Origin: JBBSGD01 sp038254435 | Lineage (GTDB): Bacteria > Actinomycetota > CADDZG01 > WHSQ01 | NCBI GenBank assembly: GCA_038254435.1 | Contig: JBBSGD010000026.1 | Coordinates: 1-29,462 of the forward strand | Direction of reading: 5' to 3' | DNA length: 29,462 nt | In this document: positions 1 through 7,708 of the stretch, in pieces | Numbering within the stretch: position 1 is the stretch's first letter | How the letters are laid out: each line of letters begins with the position of its first letter | Position numbers and translations under genes: made by a program | Notes under the pieces: generated by a model | The model's database searches: none | Told to the model about the DNA's origin: nothing | Seen by the model: only the letters and a program-made list of their open reading frames with translations

Positions 1-198
1 AAGGCCAAGGACACGACCACCAAGGCGACCGGCACCGCCACCCAGACCGTGACCGACACGACCACCAAGGCCAAGGACACGACCACCAAGGCGACCGGCA
101 CCGCCACCCAGACCGTGACCGACACGACCACCAAGGCCAAGGACACGACCACCAAGGCGACCGGCACGGCCACCCAGACCGTGACCGACACGACCAAC
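1..198 (+). repeat. 66-bp in-frame tandem repeat, three copies visible
   Basis: Copies lie at 1-66, 67-132 and 133-198. The first two are identical and the third differs at two bases. The array starts at or before the window edge, so the full copy number is unknown. Each unit encodes 22 residues with the pattern KAKDTTTKATGTATQTVTDTT. Near-perfect identity between units points to recent expansion or ongoing homogenisation. Confidence 0.95.
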
Positions 199-681
199 AA
201 GGCTCACAAGACCTCGACAGCGCATGGGACGGCCGGCGAAGGCTCGAGCCCGGCCCGCGACGCCGGGACTGCCTCATCTTCGAGCGGCAAGGGCGCCCCC
301 CAATCAACCGGCCAGAGGGCTTCAGCTGCGCAATCGAGCCACTCATCCACCTCTGACTCCGGTGGCGGCAGCGGCAAGGTCCTTGCTGCCGCGAACCTTC
401 GCCAGAACGGGCATGTGGTGGGCAAGCAAGTGGCGGATGACCTCGTTGCAATCGTGGGTGTCGGCGAGAAGGTGCGTGGGACCGTAGTGAAGAGCATCCA
501 CCTCTTGGCCGCTACCCACGGGACTCCGCAGGATCGTGTGTCGGGCAGCCAGCCACTGCCGTTCACCGGGGCCGAGATCGTGGGCTTCCTCCAGTGGGCC
601 AGTGGGCTGCTGCTGATGGGTGGGTTGTTGATGTGCGTGCGCCGCCGCGGGCAGGAGTACGGTTTGAACTACATCCACTAA
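1..681 (+). CDS. LPXTG-type sortase-anchored surface protein (5' end outside window)
   Basis: The reading frame is open from base 1, so only the C-terminal 226 residues are seen. The visible part starts with three 22-residue Thr/Lys/Ala-rich repeats, followed by a Ser/Gly/Thr-rich linker (to about residue 125) and a short region with a VGxGEKVRGTVVKSIHL stretch. It ends with LPFTG (bases 556-570), a hydrophobic segment and an Arg-rich tail, which is the classical sortase sorting signal. A sortase would cleave between T and G and link the protein to peptidoglycan. The repeats look like an extended stalk that holds an N-terminal domain away from the wall; that domain lies upstream of the window. 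No sortase gene is visible. The next gene starts 16 bases downstream and may be cotranscribed. The anchor is clear but the role is unknown. Confidence 0.85.
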   Translation, partial: KAKDTTTKATGTATQTVTDTTTKAKDTTTKATGTATQTVTDTTTKAKDTTTKATGTATQTVTDTTNKAHKTSTAHGTAGEGSSPARDAGTASSSSGKGAPQSTGQRASAAQSSHSSTSDSGGGSGKVLAAANLRQNGHVVGKQVADDLVAIVGVGEKVRGTVVKSIHLLAATHGTPQDRVSGSQPLPFTGAEIVGFLQWASGLLLMGGLLMCVRRRGQEYGLNYIH

Positions 682-697
682 TCCACCAAAGGGGGCA

Positions 698-1303
698 GTG
701 ATTCGTCGCTTCCTGGGACGCGGGGGGCGCTACTCGCTCCCGCGTCCGGTTGCCGCCGTCCTCAAGCTACTGATCGTCGCCGGTTTGATTGCAGAGATCG
801 TTGCCTTCTTCGTGCTTGCCGATCCCCGGCCCTCGATTCCGCCAGGTTCGAATCGGTCCTCGCCGACGGCCGAGTCGCATGCGCAACACATGCAAGAAGA
901 AGGTTTCTCTTTCGAGGCTCCCAAGGCTTGGAGCGTCAGGCGGGCGGGCGCCATTATCAAGCTCGTCCGTCCCGACAGGGCGATGGCGCTCTCTTACGGC
1001 CAGGTAGCAAAGTTGCCGGTGGACGAGCTTGCTGCTCGTACCACCAGCGAGCTGCGCGCCGCCTACCGAGATCTCCGCCTCGGACCGGTTCTCCACACCC
1101 GCGTGGCGGGCCTCCCGGCCTTGCTCGGCAAGGGACGAGCGACGAGCTCGAATGGCTCGAGGTTGATCCTGCGCTACGAGGTCATCGATGGCAGGCAGGC
1201 GACCTATCTGGCGACGGGCTTTGTCGACGCTTACAGCAAGGATCTGCGAAGCTTCGACCGCAACTTCGGGCGTCTGACGAGCTCCTTTAGGTCACCCTCC
1301 TAG
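698..1303 (+). CDS. membrane-anchored extracytoplasmic protein, unknown function
   Basis: The product has 201 residues and a GTG start preceded by AAAGGGGG at a good distance. A basic N-terminus (RRFLGRGGR) leads into one hydrophobic segment at about residues 17-42, then a Pro/Ser-rich linker. The outer domain of about 130 residues contains the phrase GFSFEAPKAWSVRR and alternating strand-like segments. The opening resembles the PsbP/Mog1-like fold of small secreted actinobacterial proteins ('f.ap..W.v'), but this is only a by-eye resemblance. It lies 16 bases downstream of the sortase-anchored protein gene and probably belongs to the same unit. Its 3' end is convergent with the DUF559 gene, with 1 base between the stop codons. 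Confidence 0.75.
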   Translation: MIRRFLGRGGRYSLPRPVAAVLKLLIVAGLIAEIVAFFVLADPRPSIPPGSNRSSPTAESHAQHMQEEGFSFEAPKAWSVRRAGAIIKLVRPDRAMALSYGQVAKLPVDELAARTTSELRAAYRDLRLGPVLHTRVAGLPALLGKGRATSSNGSRLILRYEVIDGRQATYLATGFVDAYSKDLRSFDRNFGRLTSSFRSPS

Positions 1304-1304
1304 T

Positions 1305-2399
1305 TCACGCCGGCGAGGCCTGGGCCGAGTCGCCCTTGCTCGCCGAGTGGGTGGATACGCGCGCATTTGCCCGCTCACCACCCACTGGGCAGATGACGGA
1401 GCGCTGGCGCTGCTGGCGTCCGAGTTGCTGGAGACACCTAAGGACGAGGTCTGCGGTTCCAGCCGAGTCGAACCGGAGCTGTGCCCAGGTCAGCCGCAGC
1501 ACTCGGATACCGAGGGCCTGGAGCTGCCCGTCCCGAAGGCGGTCACGCTCGAAAGCCGAGCGATCCGAGTGCCACGCGTACCCATCGAGCTCGATCGCCA
1601 GGTTGGCTTCCCGGTAGAAGAAATCGACATGAATCAGCCCTGTGGGTAGCTCGAACGGGAACTGCGCTACCGGTTCGGGGAGCCCCTCCCCGCGCATCGC
1701 AGCGCGGAACATGACTTCAAGCTCGCTGTGAGTGGGCGCCTGGCCGGGCGTGCGTTGCCTCAGGAGGTCTCTCATGATGGCGATGCCGCGCCGGCCTCTC
1801 GTCCACTCCTTTTCGTAGAGTAGCCACATCTCGCCGAGCGCCGTGAGCCCTTCGTGGACGGCTTGATCGAGTGCTCCTTCCGTTCGGAACCCGCGCCCGG
1901 CCAGGTCGAGGAGGGTGCGCGGCACCGACGTCACGGGGATTCCCCTGACGTGATCGACCTCCGAGAGCAGATGGCGATCCAGCCGGTGCACGGCGAAGGG
2001 GAGGCCGTGCGGGCGCCGCCGGGCTGTGGTCGCTATCTCTACAGGTGCGGCTCGGTAACTCCGTAGGCCCCACAGTCTAGCCCCGGCCCGGAGGCACGCG
2101 ACGGCTCGGTCCGGGACCCACAGGCAAGCTGCGGCTTGGTCGCGCTCGAACGACCGGGGAACGCCGGCTATGCAAAAGACGCCGGGAAGCAGACGCTCGA
2201 ACCGGCCCCTCGCAACTCGATAGCGGATCGCTTCGCAGGTCAAACCTGCAGCAAGCGCTTGGGATCTCGAGAAAACGCCGTGGTGCGCTCGAGCCATTCG
2301 AGCACAGACGAAGTCTGCCTCCTCCGTTCGTATGCGTGCCCGGGCGTGCATTCCCCATTGACTGATCAAACGGTGAGGGACAGCAGTGACCCACCTCAC
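1305..2399 (-). CDS. AbiEi-type winged-helix N-domain plus DUF559 nuclease-like C-domain protein
   Basis: The product has up to 364 residues. Residues about 36-95 (HHGVFSRSQALAAGLT onward, with RGRFERLLPGVF) match the AbiEi antitoxin N-terminal winged helix. Residues about 250-315 carry the DUF559 pattern: IHVDFFYREANLAIELDG, then WHSDR, FERDRLRDGQL and VLRLTW. This is a very-short-patch-repair/PD-(D/E)XK-like fold. Such fusions are common in actinobacteria as solitary genes of unknown role and are often labelled type IV antitoxin; no toxin gene is adjacent. The GTG at 2399 has AGGAG 8 bases upstream; ATGs at 2351 and 2297 are alternatives. The last ~25 codons read through one copy of the hairpin repeat, so the C-terminus is probably repeat-derived and non-essential. 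Confidence 0.75.
   Translation of the reverse strand: MRWVTAVPHRLISQWGMHARARIRTEEADFVCARMARAHHGVFSRSQALAAGLTCEAIRYRVARGRFERLLPGVFCIAGVPRSFERDQAAACLWVPDRAVACLRAGARLWGLRSYRAAPVEIATTARRRPHGLPFAVHRLDRHLLSEVDHVRGIPVTSVPRTLLDLAGRGFRTEGALDQAVHEGLTALGEMWLLYEKEWTRGRRGIAIMRDLLRQRTPGQAPTHSELEVMFRAAMRGEGLPEPVAQFPFELPTGLIHVDFFYREANLAIELDGYAWHSDRSAFERDRLRDGQLQALGIRVLRLTWAQLRFDSAGTADLVLRCLQQLGRQQRQRSVICPVGGERANARVSTHSASKGDSAQASPA
1342..1390 (+). repeat. interspersed hairpin repeat, copy 1
   Basis: Inverted arms of 13 bases (1342-1354 and 1378-1390, one mismatch) flank a core containing CGCGCGCATTTGCCCG. The copy lies inside the 3' end of the DUF559 gene and just past the stop of the 698-1303 gene. It could act as a terminator or mRNA end-stabiliser for the plus-strand gene. 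Confidence 0.8.
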
Positions 2400-2440
2400 T
2401 TACTCGGCTCCTGGGTAGCAACGCCCCCATCATCGGCTCA

Positions 2441-2515
2441 CCACCCACTCACCACCCCGCCCCCCCGTCGAGTGGGTGGATACGCGCGCATTTGCCCGCC
2501 TACCACCCACTCGGC
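2441..2515 (+). repeat. interspersed hairpin repeat, copy 2 with an extra half copy
   Basis: The full copy is 2467-2515, with arms 2467-2479 and 2503-2515 (one wobble position) around the same core as copy 1. A further right arm (CCACCCACTC, 2441-2450) precedes it, so the middle arm GAGTGGGTGG can pair with either flanking arm. It lies directly beyond the groEL stop codon and probably ends that transcript. Confidence 0.8.
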
Positions 2516-2528
2516 GAGAACGAGGGGG

Positions 2529-4145
2529 TTAGAAGTCCATGTCGCCGCCCGGCATGGGCGGAGCGGCCTCCTTCTCCGGCTTGTCGGCGACTATCGCCTC
2601 GGTGGTGAGGAACAGGGCGGCGATCGAGGCCGCGTTCTGTAGCGCCGAACGAGTCACTTTGGCTGCGTCGATGACCCCGGCCTTGAACAGGTCCCCGTAC
2701 TCGCCGGTAGCGGCGTTGAGCCCCTCGCCCGGCCCGAGCGTGCGCACCTTCTCGACCACAACGCCACCCTCGAGGCCGGCGTTTTGCGAGATCACCTTGA
2801 GCGGCTCCTCGAGGGCCCGTCTGACGATGGTCCGGCCGGTTGCCTCGTCGCCGTCGAGCTCGAGCTTCTCGAGCGCCTCCTGCGCGTTCAGCAGGGTGAC
2901 CCCGCCGCCGGCCACGATGCCCTCTTCGACCGCCGCCTTGGTGGTCTGCACGGCGTCCTCGATGCGGTGCTTTTTCTCCCTCAGCTCCACCTCGGTGGCG
3001 GCACCCACTTTGATTACGCCCACCCCGCCGGATAGCTTGGCGAGGCGCTCCTGCAGCTTCTCGATGTCGTAGTCGGAGTCGCTGCGCTCGATCTCTGACT
3101 TGATCTGGTTGATGCGCCCGGAGATCTCGTCGCCCGAGCCGCCGCCCTCGACCACGGTCGTGTCGTCCTTGGTGACCTGCACCTTGCGGGCGGTCCCGAG
3201 CATGTCGAGCGCCACCTTCTCGAGCGTCAGGCCGATCTCCTCGGAGATCACCTGGCCGCCGGTGAGAACGGCGATGTCGCCGAGCATGGCCTTGCGCCGG
3301 TCGCCGAACCCGGGGGCCTTGACCGCCGCCGCCTTGAAGGTGCCCCGGATCTTGTTGACGACCATGGTGGCCAGGGCCTCGCCCTCGAGGTCCTCGGACA
3401 CGATCAGGAGCGGCTTGCCCGCCTGCATGACCTTCTCGAGGATCGGCAGCAGGTCCTTGACTGCCGAGATCTTCTGGTTGGCGATGAGGACGTAGGGCTC
3501 CTCGAGAACCGCCTCCATACGCTCGGTGTCGGTCACGAAGTAGGGCGAGATGTAGCCCTTGTCGAAACGCATTCCCTCGACGAGATCGAGCTCGAGCCCA
3601 AAGGTGTTGGATTCCTCGACCGTGATGACACCGTCCTTGCCAACCTTGTCCATGGCCTCGGCGATGACCTCGCCGACCTCGGGGTCGTTGTTGGCCGAGA
3701 TCGCTGCGACTTGAGCGATCTGGTCGCGGCCCTCGACGTCACGGGACACGGAGCGGATCGCCTCGACCGACGTGGCTATGGATTTCTCGATGCCGCGCTT
3801 TATGGCGATGGGGTTGGCCCCCGCAGTGACGTTGCGCAGGCCCTCGCGTACCATGGCCTGGGCGAGCACGGTGGCAGTTGTGGTGCCGTCGCCGGCGACG
3901 TCGTCGGTCTTCTTGGCCACCTCTTTGACGAGCTCGGCCCCGACCTTCTCGTACGGGTCCTCGAGCTCGATCTCCTTGGCGATCGAGACGCCGTCGTTGG
4001 TGATTGTCGGGGAGCCCCACTTCTTCTCGAGCACCACATTGCGCCCCCTGGGTCCGAGCGTCACCTTGACAGCGTCGGCCAGCTGGTTCATGCCGCGCTC
4101 AAGCGCACGCCGGGCATCCTCGTCGAACGACAGGATCTTTGTCAC
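2529..4145 (-). CDS. groEL: chaperonin GroEL (60 kDa subunit)
   Basis: GroEL assembles into a double ring and folds proteins in the cytoplasm using ATP, capped by GroES. The 538-residue length is normal for the family. Recognisable segments include VTLGPRGRNVVLEK, the nucleotide-binding GDGTTTATVLA, and VEEGIVAGGGVTLLN near the C-terminus. It ends GGDMDF rather than in a long GGM tail. The GTG start has GGGAGG six bases upstream. No groES gene lies on either side, so this copy is monocistronic. Many actinobacteria have two groEL genes, one with groES and one alone, and this matches the lone type. A CIRCE operator upstream indicates HrcA control. A hairpin repeat follows the stop. Confidence 0.98.
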   Translation of the reverse strand: MTKILSFDEDARRALERGMNQLADAVKVTLGPRGRNVVLEKKWGSPTITNDGVSIAKEIELEDPYEKVGAELVKEVAKKTDDVAGDGTTTATVLAQAMVREGLRNVTAGANPIAIKRGIEKSIATSVEAIRSVSRDVEGRDQIAQVAAISANNDPEVGEVIAEAMDKVGKDGVITVEESNTFGLELDLVEGMRFDKGYISPYFVTDTERMEAVLEEPYVLIANQKISAVKDLLPILEKVMQAGKPLLIVSEDLEGEALATMVVNKIRGTFKAAAVKAPGFGDRRKAMLGDIAVLTGGQVISEEIGLTLEKVALDMLGTARKVQVTKDDTTVVEGGGSGDEISGRINQIKSEIERSDSDYDIEKLQERLAKLSGGVGVIKVGAATEVELREKKHRIEDAVQTTKAAVEEGIVAGGGVTLLNAQEALEKLELDGDEATGRTIVRRALEEPLKVISQNAGLEGGVVVEKVRTLGPGEGLNAATGEYGDLFKAGVIDAAKVTRSALQNAASIAALFLTTEAIVADKPEKEAAPPMPGGDMDF

Positions 4146-4263
4146 TTTTACCTCCCATTAGAAGTGCGGGCCGATGGGGGCCCGGTTCTTCGCGATCGAT
4201 GCTGCGCACACACATTCCGTCACCGGATTGTGGCGAGGAGCCTCGAGGCGCCGGCATCGAGCC

Positions 4264-4290
4264 TTAGCACTCAACTCCTCTGAGTGCCAA
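4264..4290 (-). promoter_or_regulatory. CIRCE operator (HrcA binding site) of groEL
   Basis: TTAGCACTC, nine spacer bases, then GAGTGCCAA. This matches the CIRCE consensus TTAGCACTC-N9-GAGTGCTAA with one change in the right arm. It lies about 120 bases before the groEL start. HrcA would repress groEL here until heat or other protein-folding stress. hrcA itself is not in the window. Confidence 0.95.
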
Positions 4291-4396
4291 AGATAGCCCC
4301 CGGGGACGGCACGCGCAACTCGAAGCAGCGTCGAGCCCGGCGACTCGAGGCCCTGCCACTCGAAGCGCGCCCCCGGCAACCGAGGCTGCGGGGTTG

Positions 4397-4402
4397 TAAT
4401 GT
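4397..4402 (+). promoter_or_regulatory. putative -10 box (TAATGT) of a leaderless transcript
   Basis: TAATGT lies six bases before the ATG at 4409 and no Shine-Dalgarno sequence is present. Transcription would start at or next to the start codon. Confidence 0.55.
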
Positions 4403-4408
4403 TCGGCC

Positions 4409-4669
4409 ATGGTCACGGTGACCCTTCCACGGCTCCTCGCCGAGCGCGCCGGCCTCGCCCAGATCGAGGTCGACGCGGCCACCGTGCGAGGCGTGCTTAG
4501 CACCCTCGAGCGAGACCACGGCCTGGCCGGGTGGATGCTCGACGAGCAGGGCGGGCTTAGGCCTCACGTCGGCGTCTTCGTCAACGCCGAGCAGGCTTCG
4601 TGCGACGAGCCCGTCGGCCCCGGCGACGAGTTGCGGATTCTTCCGGCGATCTCGGGAGGCGCGCGGTGA
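4409..4669 (+). CDS. MoaD/ThiS-family ubiquitin-like sulfur carrier or small modifier
   Basis: The 86-residue product has the beta-grasp signature: a TVRGVLSTLERDHGLAGWML helix region, HVGVFVNAEQ, the GPGDELRILPAISGG segment and a C-terminal di-glycine. In this family the terminal Gly is adenylated and then carries sulfur as thiocarboxylate (molybdopterin, thiamin or other sulfur-transfer pathways) or is conjugated to protein. Here two residues (AR) follow the GG, so trimming or tolerance of the tail would be needed. The stop overlaps the GTG start of the downstream propeller gene by four bases (GTGA), so the two are coupled. No moaE or moeB/thiF is nearby. The exact pathway is unknown. Confidence 0.85.
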   Translation: MVTVTLPRLLAERAGLAQIEVDAATVRGVLSTLERDHGLAGWMLDEQGGLRPHVGVFVNAEQASCDEPVGPGDELRILPAISGGAR

Positions 4670-5729
4670 CTGCCGAGGTGCTGGTCGGGACGCGCAAGGG
4701 CCTCGTGGTCCTGCGCGGCGAGCGCGGGGGCCTGCTCGAGGTAGCGGGACGCTCGTTCGAAGGCCTCGTCGTCGAGTACGCGATGCGAGATCCCCGCAGC
4801 GGCCTCTACTACGCGTCGGTGACCACGTGGCACTTCGGGCCCAAGGTCTATTGGGCCGAGGATGCGGCCGGGCCGTGGAACCAAGCGGACGGGCCGACCT
4901 TTCCAGAGGCAACGGGGGCTGCGCTCGAGCGCATCTGGTCGATCGTCCCGGCGGAGGAGGACGGTGTGCTGTGGGCGGGTGTCGCGCCGGCGGCGCTGTT
5001 CCGGAGTGAGGACGGCGGCAGGCGCTGGGCACTCAACCGGCCGCTGTGGGAGGTGCCCGGCCGGGACGAGTGGTCACCGGGCGCCGGGGGTCTGTGCCTG
5101 CACTCGATATGCCCGTGGCCCGGCAATCCGCAGCGACTCGCGCTAGGGATCTCGGCCGCGGGCGTGTGGATCACCGAGGACGGCGGACAGACATGGGACA
5201 GCGGCTTCACGGGGCTCGTGCCCGGCTACATACCCGAGGAGGCGCGTGCCGGAACGAGCGCTCTGTGCGTGCACAACATGCACCGCGCCCGACCCGGCCC
5301 GAGCGTCTCTACCTACAGTTTCACGGCGGCGTGTACCGCTCGGACGACTCAGGGGCGACGTGGCAGAGCATCGCCGCCGGGCTCCCGAGCGACTTTGGCT
5401 TCCCGCTGGTGGTGGACCCGCGCGACCCCGCCATAGCCTTCGTGCTTCCGCTGACCTCGGCCGAGGACCGCGTCACCCCGGACGGAGCCCTGAGGGTCTA
5501 TGCGACGCGCGACGCGGGGGCCTCGTGGACGGCTCTGACACAGGGACTGCCGCAGGAGAACGCCTATTACACCGTGCTCCGGCAGGCGTTCGCGGGCGAC
5601 GGCGCCGACCCGCTGGGCCTTTACTTCGGGACCGAGCAGGGCTCCGTGTTCGGTTCGATCGACGCAGGGGAGACATGGCGAGTGGCCGCCGAGCATCTGC
5701 CGCCGGTCAGCTCCGTGCGCTGCGCGTAG
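4666..5729 (+). pseudogene. BNR/Asp-box beta-propeller (sialidase-like fold) protein, frameshifted by one base
   Basis: Five Asp-box repeats of the type S-x-D-x-G-x-T-W are seen (RSEDGGRRW, TEDGGQTW, RSDDSGATW, TRDAGASW, SIDAGETW), so this is a WD40/YVTN/BNR-like propeller of about 350 residues. The first ~208 codons run from the GTG at 4666. After CVHNMHRA (about 5290) the homologous reading continues as PTRPERLYLQFHGGVYRSDD in another frame, to a stop at 5727-5729. Adding one C to the CCC run at 5288-5290 restores a continuous protein. This may be a true mutation or an assembly error. No catalytic sialidase Arg triad can be assigned by eye, so the enzymatic role is unknown. It is coupled to the MoaD-like gene by a 4-base overlap. 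Confidence 0.8.
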
Positions 5730-5733
5730 GAGC

Positions 5734-6324
5734 TCAGGTCAGGGCGATGATTGTCGCTCCCACGATTGCCGCCAGCGCAATCGAGTTGGCCCACCGCGGG
5801 AAACCCCCGTCGCCGAGCTCCCCCACCCGTTCGGCGACATCGGTCACCCCGGCCCCATCGTGCGTGCGCCGGGCGACCAGCACTGCAGCGCCCCGGGCCA
5901 CTCCGAAGGGCAGGCACAGGAGCGCGCCGGCGGCCGGGCTTCCCGTCACAAGGGCGCCGGCAACCACGACCACGAAGGTCCCCGCGTACAGGAAGGTGGC
6001 GAAACCCGCCCCCAACCCCACCCCGTAGAGAAGCGCCGTGACGCGCAGCGAGAAGAAAGTGCGCCACCACTCGGGCACCTGGCCGCGCCGTGAGGGCACC
6101 GGCACGGGCAGCCCGGCGACCTCACGGAGCAGGTAAAGGAGTGCGCCGGCGCCCACGAAGGCGATGCCGGCGCGGCCCCAGGGAGCCCCGGCGATCCCTC
6201 CCGCCGCCCCGGCGAGCGTGCCCACAATTGCCGCCGCGAGCCCGGACCCAAGAACGTGCAGGGCGACCGTCAACCTGTAGCTCCTCCTGTCCCCGTGGAC
6301 CACGGGGGCGATGGTCTCGACCAT
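5734..6324 (-). CDS. integral membrane protein of unknown function
   Basis: The 196-residue product has about five hydrophobic segments: VLGSGLAAAIVGTLAGAAGG, AGIAFVGAGALLYLL, ALLYGVGLGAGFATFLYAGTF with VVVVAGALVTGSP following, AAGALLCLPFGVARGAAVLVA, and a C-terminal ANSIALAAIVGATIIALT. A loop with VPSRRGQVPEWWRTFF lies between them. I do not recognise the family. It is the last gene of the minus-strand run after the MauD-like and MauA-like genes (80-base gap), so it may serve electron or thiol transfer for that system, but this rests only on position. It converges with the propeller gene, with four bases between the stops. Confidence 0.7.
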   Translation of the reverse strand: MVETIAPVVHGDRRSYRLTVALHVLGSGLAAAIVGTLAGAAGGIAGAPWGRAGIAFVGAGALLYLLREVAGLPVPVPSRRGQVPEWWRTFFSLRVTALLYGVGLGAGFATFLYAGTFVVVVAGALVTGSPAAGALLCLPFGVARGAAVLVARRTHDGAGVTDVAERVGELGDGGFPRWANSIALAAIVGATIIALT

Positions 6325-6404
6325 CGAGATGCCTCAGGGCGAGAACAGACCGCTCCACCCGGCGATCGCGGAAGCGGCTGCAACGGTCGCGCCGAGACCC
6401 GGGC

Positions 6405-6941
6405 TCAGCACCGGACCTTGGTGTTGCGGTAGGTGACGCAGAAGACCCTCCGGCCGTGATGGCAATAGCCGGTAAGCGACGCATCGCCGTTGATCCTCGT
6501 GCGCGAGTACGAGCAGCAGTCGGTCAGCTTGCGAATGTGCCCGTGGCAGCAGCGGCTCCACGTTCCACCGAGGCTTGCGTTGCCGGTGTAGGGATAGAGC
6601 TTGCGGACCCTCTCCTCGCACACCTTGCTCCGTTTCTGATCGCGTGACTTGTAGAGGTTGCCCCAATCGTCCACCGGATAGCCGTAGCGCGGGTGCAGCG
6701 GGTAGCCGTAACGATCGATGCGCGAGTACGGCGCGTAGGGGTGAGGGCACGACCCGGTCGTGTACGTGTGCCCGCAAAAGGTGTAGTAGCGGGCCTCTGC
6801 CCTGATGGGCTTGAGCGCCGAGGCGACAAGCTGCCCGCCGGTCAGTGCGACGAGGCCCGCACCCAGCTTGCCGAGGAAGGAGCGTCTGCTGCTCGTGCCG
6901 GCAAGGTTCAGAGTCGCTCGTTCGATCCTTTGGTCCAGCAT
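6405..6941 (-). CDS. Tat-exported Cys-rich protein resembling methylamine dehydrogenase light chain (MauA-like)
   Basis: The 178-residue product begins with a twin-arginine signal (SSRRSFLGKLGAGLVALTGG), so it is exported folded. The mature part has ten cysteines and only two tryptophans. The C-terminal half reads GTWSRCC, LTDCCSYS, GYCHHGRRVFCVTY. This recalls the MADH light chain (SWIGTC, YNDCCG, NWCMA, HCT), where two tryptophans form the TTQ cofactor. By eye the first TTQ Trp has a counterpart (GTW), but the second is replaced by Tyr (GYC). The gene lies one base after the MauD-like gene and opposite mauE, whose products mature MADH light-chain disulfides in methylotrophs. No heavy chain or MauG is seen. 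The assignment is by motif and context, not by alignment. Confidence 0.65.
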   Translation of the reverse strand: MLDQRIERATLNLAGTSSRRSFLGKLGAGLVALTGGQLVASALKPIRAEARYYTFCGHTYTTGSCPHPYAPYSRIDRYGYPLHPRYGYPVDDWGNLYKSRDQKRSKVCEERVRKLYPYTGNASLGGTWSRCCHGHIRKLTDCCSYSRTRINGDASLTGYCHHGRRVFCVTYRNTKVRC

Positions 6942-6942
6942 G

Positions 6943-7521
6943 TCAGCTCACCTTCCCGGCGACGGCCTCGGTGGTCATGCGCCGGCGCGCCGTGTCGATG
7001 AGACCTTCCATCTGCTCGAGGTTGTTGATGGTGCCCTTGCCCCTCACCGCACCGGTGTCGTCGAGCACGACGAGAAAGGGAGTGCCCGGGATGCCGTAGG
7101 CCGCGGTTACCTCGGCGGCCGAGGTCACCGGGGCGCCGAGCTTGCGCGGCGCGTAGGCAGCGTAGGCGTCGTCTGGGGGGGCGGAGGTGACCACGTGCGC
7201 CGCGAGCCCCGCCGCCTTGGCGGCGACTGCCAGGGATGGAAGCACCTCCTCGCACAGTGGGCACGACGGGGAGGTGAAGAACACGAGCTGAGCCCTGCCC
7301 GGCCCTCCGATGACGAAAGGCCTGCCGTCAAGGTCGGTGACCTCGGCCGGCGGAGGCACTTCTCCGAGGGACGGCCCTTCGATGTCCACCTCGAGCGCAC
7401 CACGGGGGCCGAGCCGGAGGTGAAGGGTCCCGATCTGGCGTGCGAGCGCGACTACCAGCACGCCCAACAGGATCACGAGGCCCCACAGGACGACATAGCT
7501 CACAGCCCACCACCCCTGCAC
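6943..7521 (-). CDS. mauD: MauD-like membrane-anchored thiol-disulfide oxidoreductase
   Basis: The 192-residue product has an N-terminal membrane anchor (residues about 8-28) and a TlpA/peroxiredoxin-like thioredoxin fold outside the membrane. It has a CPLC active site at residues 87-90 (FFTSPSCPLCEE) and a cis-Pro region at GIPGTPFLVVLDDTG. MauD proteins form or reshuffle the many disulfides of the methylamine dehydrogenase light chain in the periplasm. The partner here is most likely the adjacent ten-Cys Tat substrate. The GTG start has the strong Shine-Dalgarno AGGAGGAGG. The gene is divergent from mauE and shares a 187-base control region with it. Confidence 0.8.
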   Translation of the reverse strand: MQGWWAVSYVVLWGLVILLGVLVVALARQIGTLHLRLGPRGALEVDIEGPSLGEVPPPAEVTDLDGRPFVIGGPGRAQLVFFTSPSCPLCEEVLPSLAVAAKAAGLAAHVVTSAPPDDAYAAYAPRKLGAPVTSAAEVTAAYGIPGTPFLVVLDDTGAVRGKGTINNLEQMEGLIDTARRRMTTEAVAGKVS

Positions 7522-7694
7522 GCCGCGCCTCCTCCTGTCTCAAGAACCGCGTTCGACCGGCTGTGTGAACCGGTTGCAAGAAGATACAACGGCCCGCCCG
7601 GCCGTGAGGGGTGGCCCGAAGGCGGCGTGGTATGCGGCTCGGCAGGCCCGGCGCACGAGCCGTGTCCACGATGCTCGGTCCACGATGCCCGGCG

Positions 7695-7700
7695 TAGGAT
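7695..7700 (+). promoter_or_regulatory. putative -10 box (TAGGAT) of mauE
   Basis: TAGGAT lies eight bases before the ATG at 7709, which favours that ATG over the earlier in-frame ATGs at 7685 and 7703. The transcript would be leaderless. Confidence 0.5.
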
Positions 7701-7708
7701 GCATGTGC

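Larger units (their letters stand above)
4146..4408. other. divergent intergenic region groEL / MoaD-like gene
   Basis: This 263-base gap holds the groEL Shine-Dalgarno sequence, the CIRCE element and, at its right end, the -10 box of the MoaD-like gene. No other gene or RNA is apparent in it. Confidence 0.7.

Noticed and set aside
1..198. CRISPR array
   Set aside because: The repeats are direct, contiguous and in frame within a coding sequence, with no spacers.
1305..2399. Type IV toxin-antitoxin system
   Set aside because: Only the antitoxin-like winged helix is present, fused to DUF559. No AbiEii-type nucleotidyltransferase toxin is adjacent.
4666..5729. The BNR propeller as a methylamine dehydrogenase heavy chain partner for the MauA-like protein
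   Set aside because: It has Asp-box repeats rather than MauB features, lies on the other strand, and is coupled to the MoaD-like gene instead.
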